A stretch of DNA of 8,262 nucleotides, taken from Tannerella sp. (lineage in GTDB: Bacteria; Bacteroidota; Bacteroidia; Bacteroidales; Tannerellaceae). This document shows positions 6,953 to 8,262 of this stretch, piece by piece. The notes under the pieces were generated by a model. That model was not told the origin of the DNA. It saw only the letters and a list, made by a program, of their open reading frames with translations, and did no database searches. Made by a program: the position numbers and the translations under genes. The stretch spans positions 1-8,262 of the forward strand of contig JAITNE010000063.1 in the NCBI GenBank assembly GCA_031290635.1. Direction: 5' to 3'. Each line of letters starts with the position of its first letter. The first letter of the stretch is position 1.

Positions 6953-8262
6953 TTAGTTATCTATGTTTTCTAAAGTTTTGACGGGCACGATAGGGCGGTC
7001 GTTGTCGAAATCGTAAAGCGAAAGGATCTTCAGATTCAGCAGCTCTATCTTGTAATTTATCAGCGACCTTGTATGCGACTGTTTGGCGCTGGAGAGCTGG
7101 TTCTGAAACTGGCTCATCTGCATACCCGTAAGGTCGCCTTCGCGATAGCGGGTTACATTCAGGTCGTAGGTCAGCTGTGCGTTACGAACTTTCTTTTCTT
7201 CGATAGCCATATTGGCACGGAGGTTTTCGAGGCTACGCCAGGTCTGACGGATATTCAGTTCTATGTCGAATTTCTGGTTATCCTGATTCAGCAGGGCTAT
7301 CTTCTGGGCTGTTTGCTGGGCTTTGACGCGCTTTTTCTGCTCACCCCAGTCGAAAAGCGGGACTGTGAAACTCACCGAAACGGTAGGGCTTTGGGTGGGC
7401 GTCTCGTAGATGTTGCCGAAGCGCTTGTTATCGCCCTGTATTCCTACCGAAAGCCTTACTTCGCCGCTAAACTCGTTGCGAGCTTTCTCGACGGTCATGT
7501 CGAGTTCTTCGGTTTCGATGTTCATCTCCCTCTGACGGAGTTCGAGGCGCGAGGCAAGGCCGCTTTCGACGGCGGCGTCGAGGTTTATCGATATAGGATT
7601 GACTTCTATCTGCGCATTAACGTCGATTTCTTCGCTAAGAAGCAGTCCGAGCGTCTGTTTGAGGGCGTCCTTAGCGTTCTCGAGCGAGACGAGCGCCGAC
7701 TCAACCGAAGATTGCGATTCGGCCAGATTGACTTCCGCCTGATAAAGTTCTTCTTTAGCTGCCAGATCGGCGTCAACTTTATTTTTGATGATGTCGTAAT
7801 TCTTCTGGTCGTTCTCGAGCGCGCCGCGGCTTATCTCCAAAGTAGATTTGGCCATATATACATTATAGAACTGGGAAGTTATATTGCGTTCGAGGGTGAG
7901 TCGCTGCAGGGCGTAGGTGATGCCGGAATTCTCGAAGGACATTTCAAGCCGTTTGAGCTGCATCTTGCGACGGTTGTAGGTGAAGAGGGGCTGGGTAAGG
8001 GAGAGGTTGAGCCGGTTGGTGAAGGCTTGATTGATGTTTTGCAGTCCTTCGACGATGGATTCGTTGTTTTGCCAGCTAAACTGGTTTGTGAGTGAGATGA
8101 CGCCGTCGGTCAGCAGAATGGGCTGCTGTACCTGAAAGGTTCCGCCGGTGGTAAAGGTTTCGTTAGTGTACCACTGCGAGAGCCGGGTATCGAACCGACG
8201 GGTATTCTCATAACCTACAGGATTGAGGTTAAGGGAGAAGTTCGACTTCAAGGCTGCCCGCT
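6953..8262 (-). CDS. TolC-family outer-membrane efflux channel, partial (N-terminus beyond right edge)
   Basis: About 435 residues of an outer-membrane efflux protein are visible, ending at a TAA (6953-6955). The frame is open to the right edge. The codon at 8249-8251 is TTG and is preceded in frame by R-A-A, so it reads better as an internal leucine than as a start. The signal peptide and first helix, perhaps 60-90 residues, lie outside. The family's internal duplication is visible. A first beta-hairpin region ends in L-S-L-T-Q-P-L-F (near 7990), then comes a long helical stretch (about 7960-7640) rich in Ala, Glu, Gln and Lys. A second strand pair ends in V-S-F-T-V-P-L-F-D-W-G (near 7350), then a second long helical stretch (about 7340-7020). 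By family, trimers form a beta-barrel pore in the outer membrane with a periplasmic helical tunnel. It appears to be an early gene of the operon, upstream of the adaptor. Confidence 0.94.
   Translation of the reverse strand, partial: RAALKSNFSLNLNPVGYENTRRFDTRLSQWYTNETFTTGGTFQVQQPILLTDGVISLTNQFSWQNNESIVEGLQNINQAFTNRLNLSLTQPLFTYNRRKMQLKRLEMSFENSGITYALQRLTLERNITSQFYNVYMAKSTLEISRGALENDQKNYDIIKNKVDADLAAKEELYQAEVNLAESQSSVESALVSLENAKDALKQTLGLLLSEEIDVNAQIEVNPISINLDAAVESGLASRLELRQREMNIETEELDMTVEKARNEFSGEVRLSVGIQGDNKRFGNIYETPTQSPTVSVSFTVPLFDWGEQKKRVKAQQTAQKIALLNQDNQKFDIELNIRQTWRSLENLRANMAIEEKKVRNAQLTYDLNVTRYREGDLTGMQMSQFQNQLSSAKQSHTRSLINYKIELLNLKILSLYDFDNDRPIVPVKTLENIDN

Noticed and set aside
7073..8095. 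Long plus-strand open frame (340 codons) opposite the TolC-like gene
   Set aside because: It overlaps the well-supported channel gene completely, shows Phe/Glu/Leu-rich composition typical of antisense of helix-forming codons, and has no recognisable motif.
8249..8251. TTG as the start of the TolC-like gene
   Set aside because: The frame stays open upstream with R-A-A, the product would lack the signal peptide and the first helix expected of the family, and TTG starts are uncommon. It is an internal leucine of a truncated gene.

Overview
All coding capacity in this window lies on the minus strand, as four consecutive, tightly packed genes. They read as one polycistronic unit transcribed from right to left: a TolC-family outer-membrane channel (right edge, N-terminus cut off), a periplasmic adaptor lipoprotein, a complete RND permease (here called A), and a second RND permease (here called B, C-terminus cut off by the left edge). 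Together they encode a tripartite efflux pump with two different inner-membrane permeases sharing one adaptor and one outer-membrane channel.

The organism is most likely a member of the Bacteroidota, plausibly Bacteroidales. Three things support this. The order is channel, adaptor, permease, permease. The short AT-rich spacers before the start codons lack a recognisable Shine-Dalgarno sequence. The TolC-like and RND proteins have the look of that phylum's efflux proteins. The assignment is an inference from pattern recognition, and base composition looks moderate, roughly half GC by eye.

Region by region (right to left): 8262-6953 TolC-like channel; 10-nt spacer; 6942-5887 adaptor with a lipobox; 11-nt spacer; 5875-2774 RND permease A (1033 aa, full length); ATGA overlap; 2777-1 RND permease B (925 aa visible, no stop reached). 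There is no non-coding stretch longer than 11 nt, so the operon's promoter and any regulator must lie beyond 8262 and its terminator beyond position 1.

By family knowledge, the permeases would use the proton gradient to collect substrates from the periplasm or outer leaflet. The adaptor would bridge to the channel, which opens through the outer membrane. The substrate cannot be read from the sequence. The points most worth a second look are the tandem, probably co-translated and divergent permeases (a possible heteromeric pump like MdtBC), the reduced acidic pair in TM4, and low-complexity or charged insertions in the periplasmic parts of both permeases. I did not find a clearly new type of system. 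This is a recognisable efflux operon with some unusual details.
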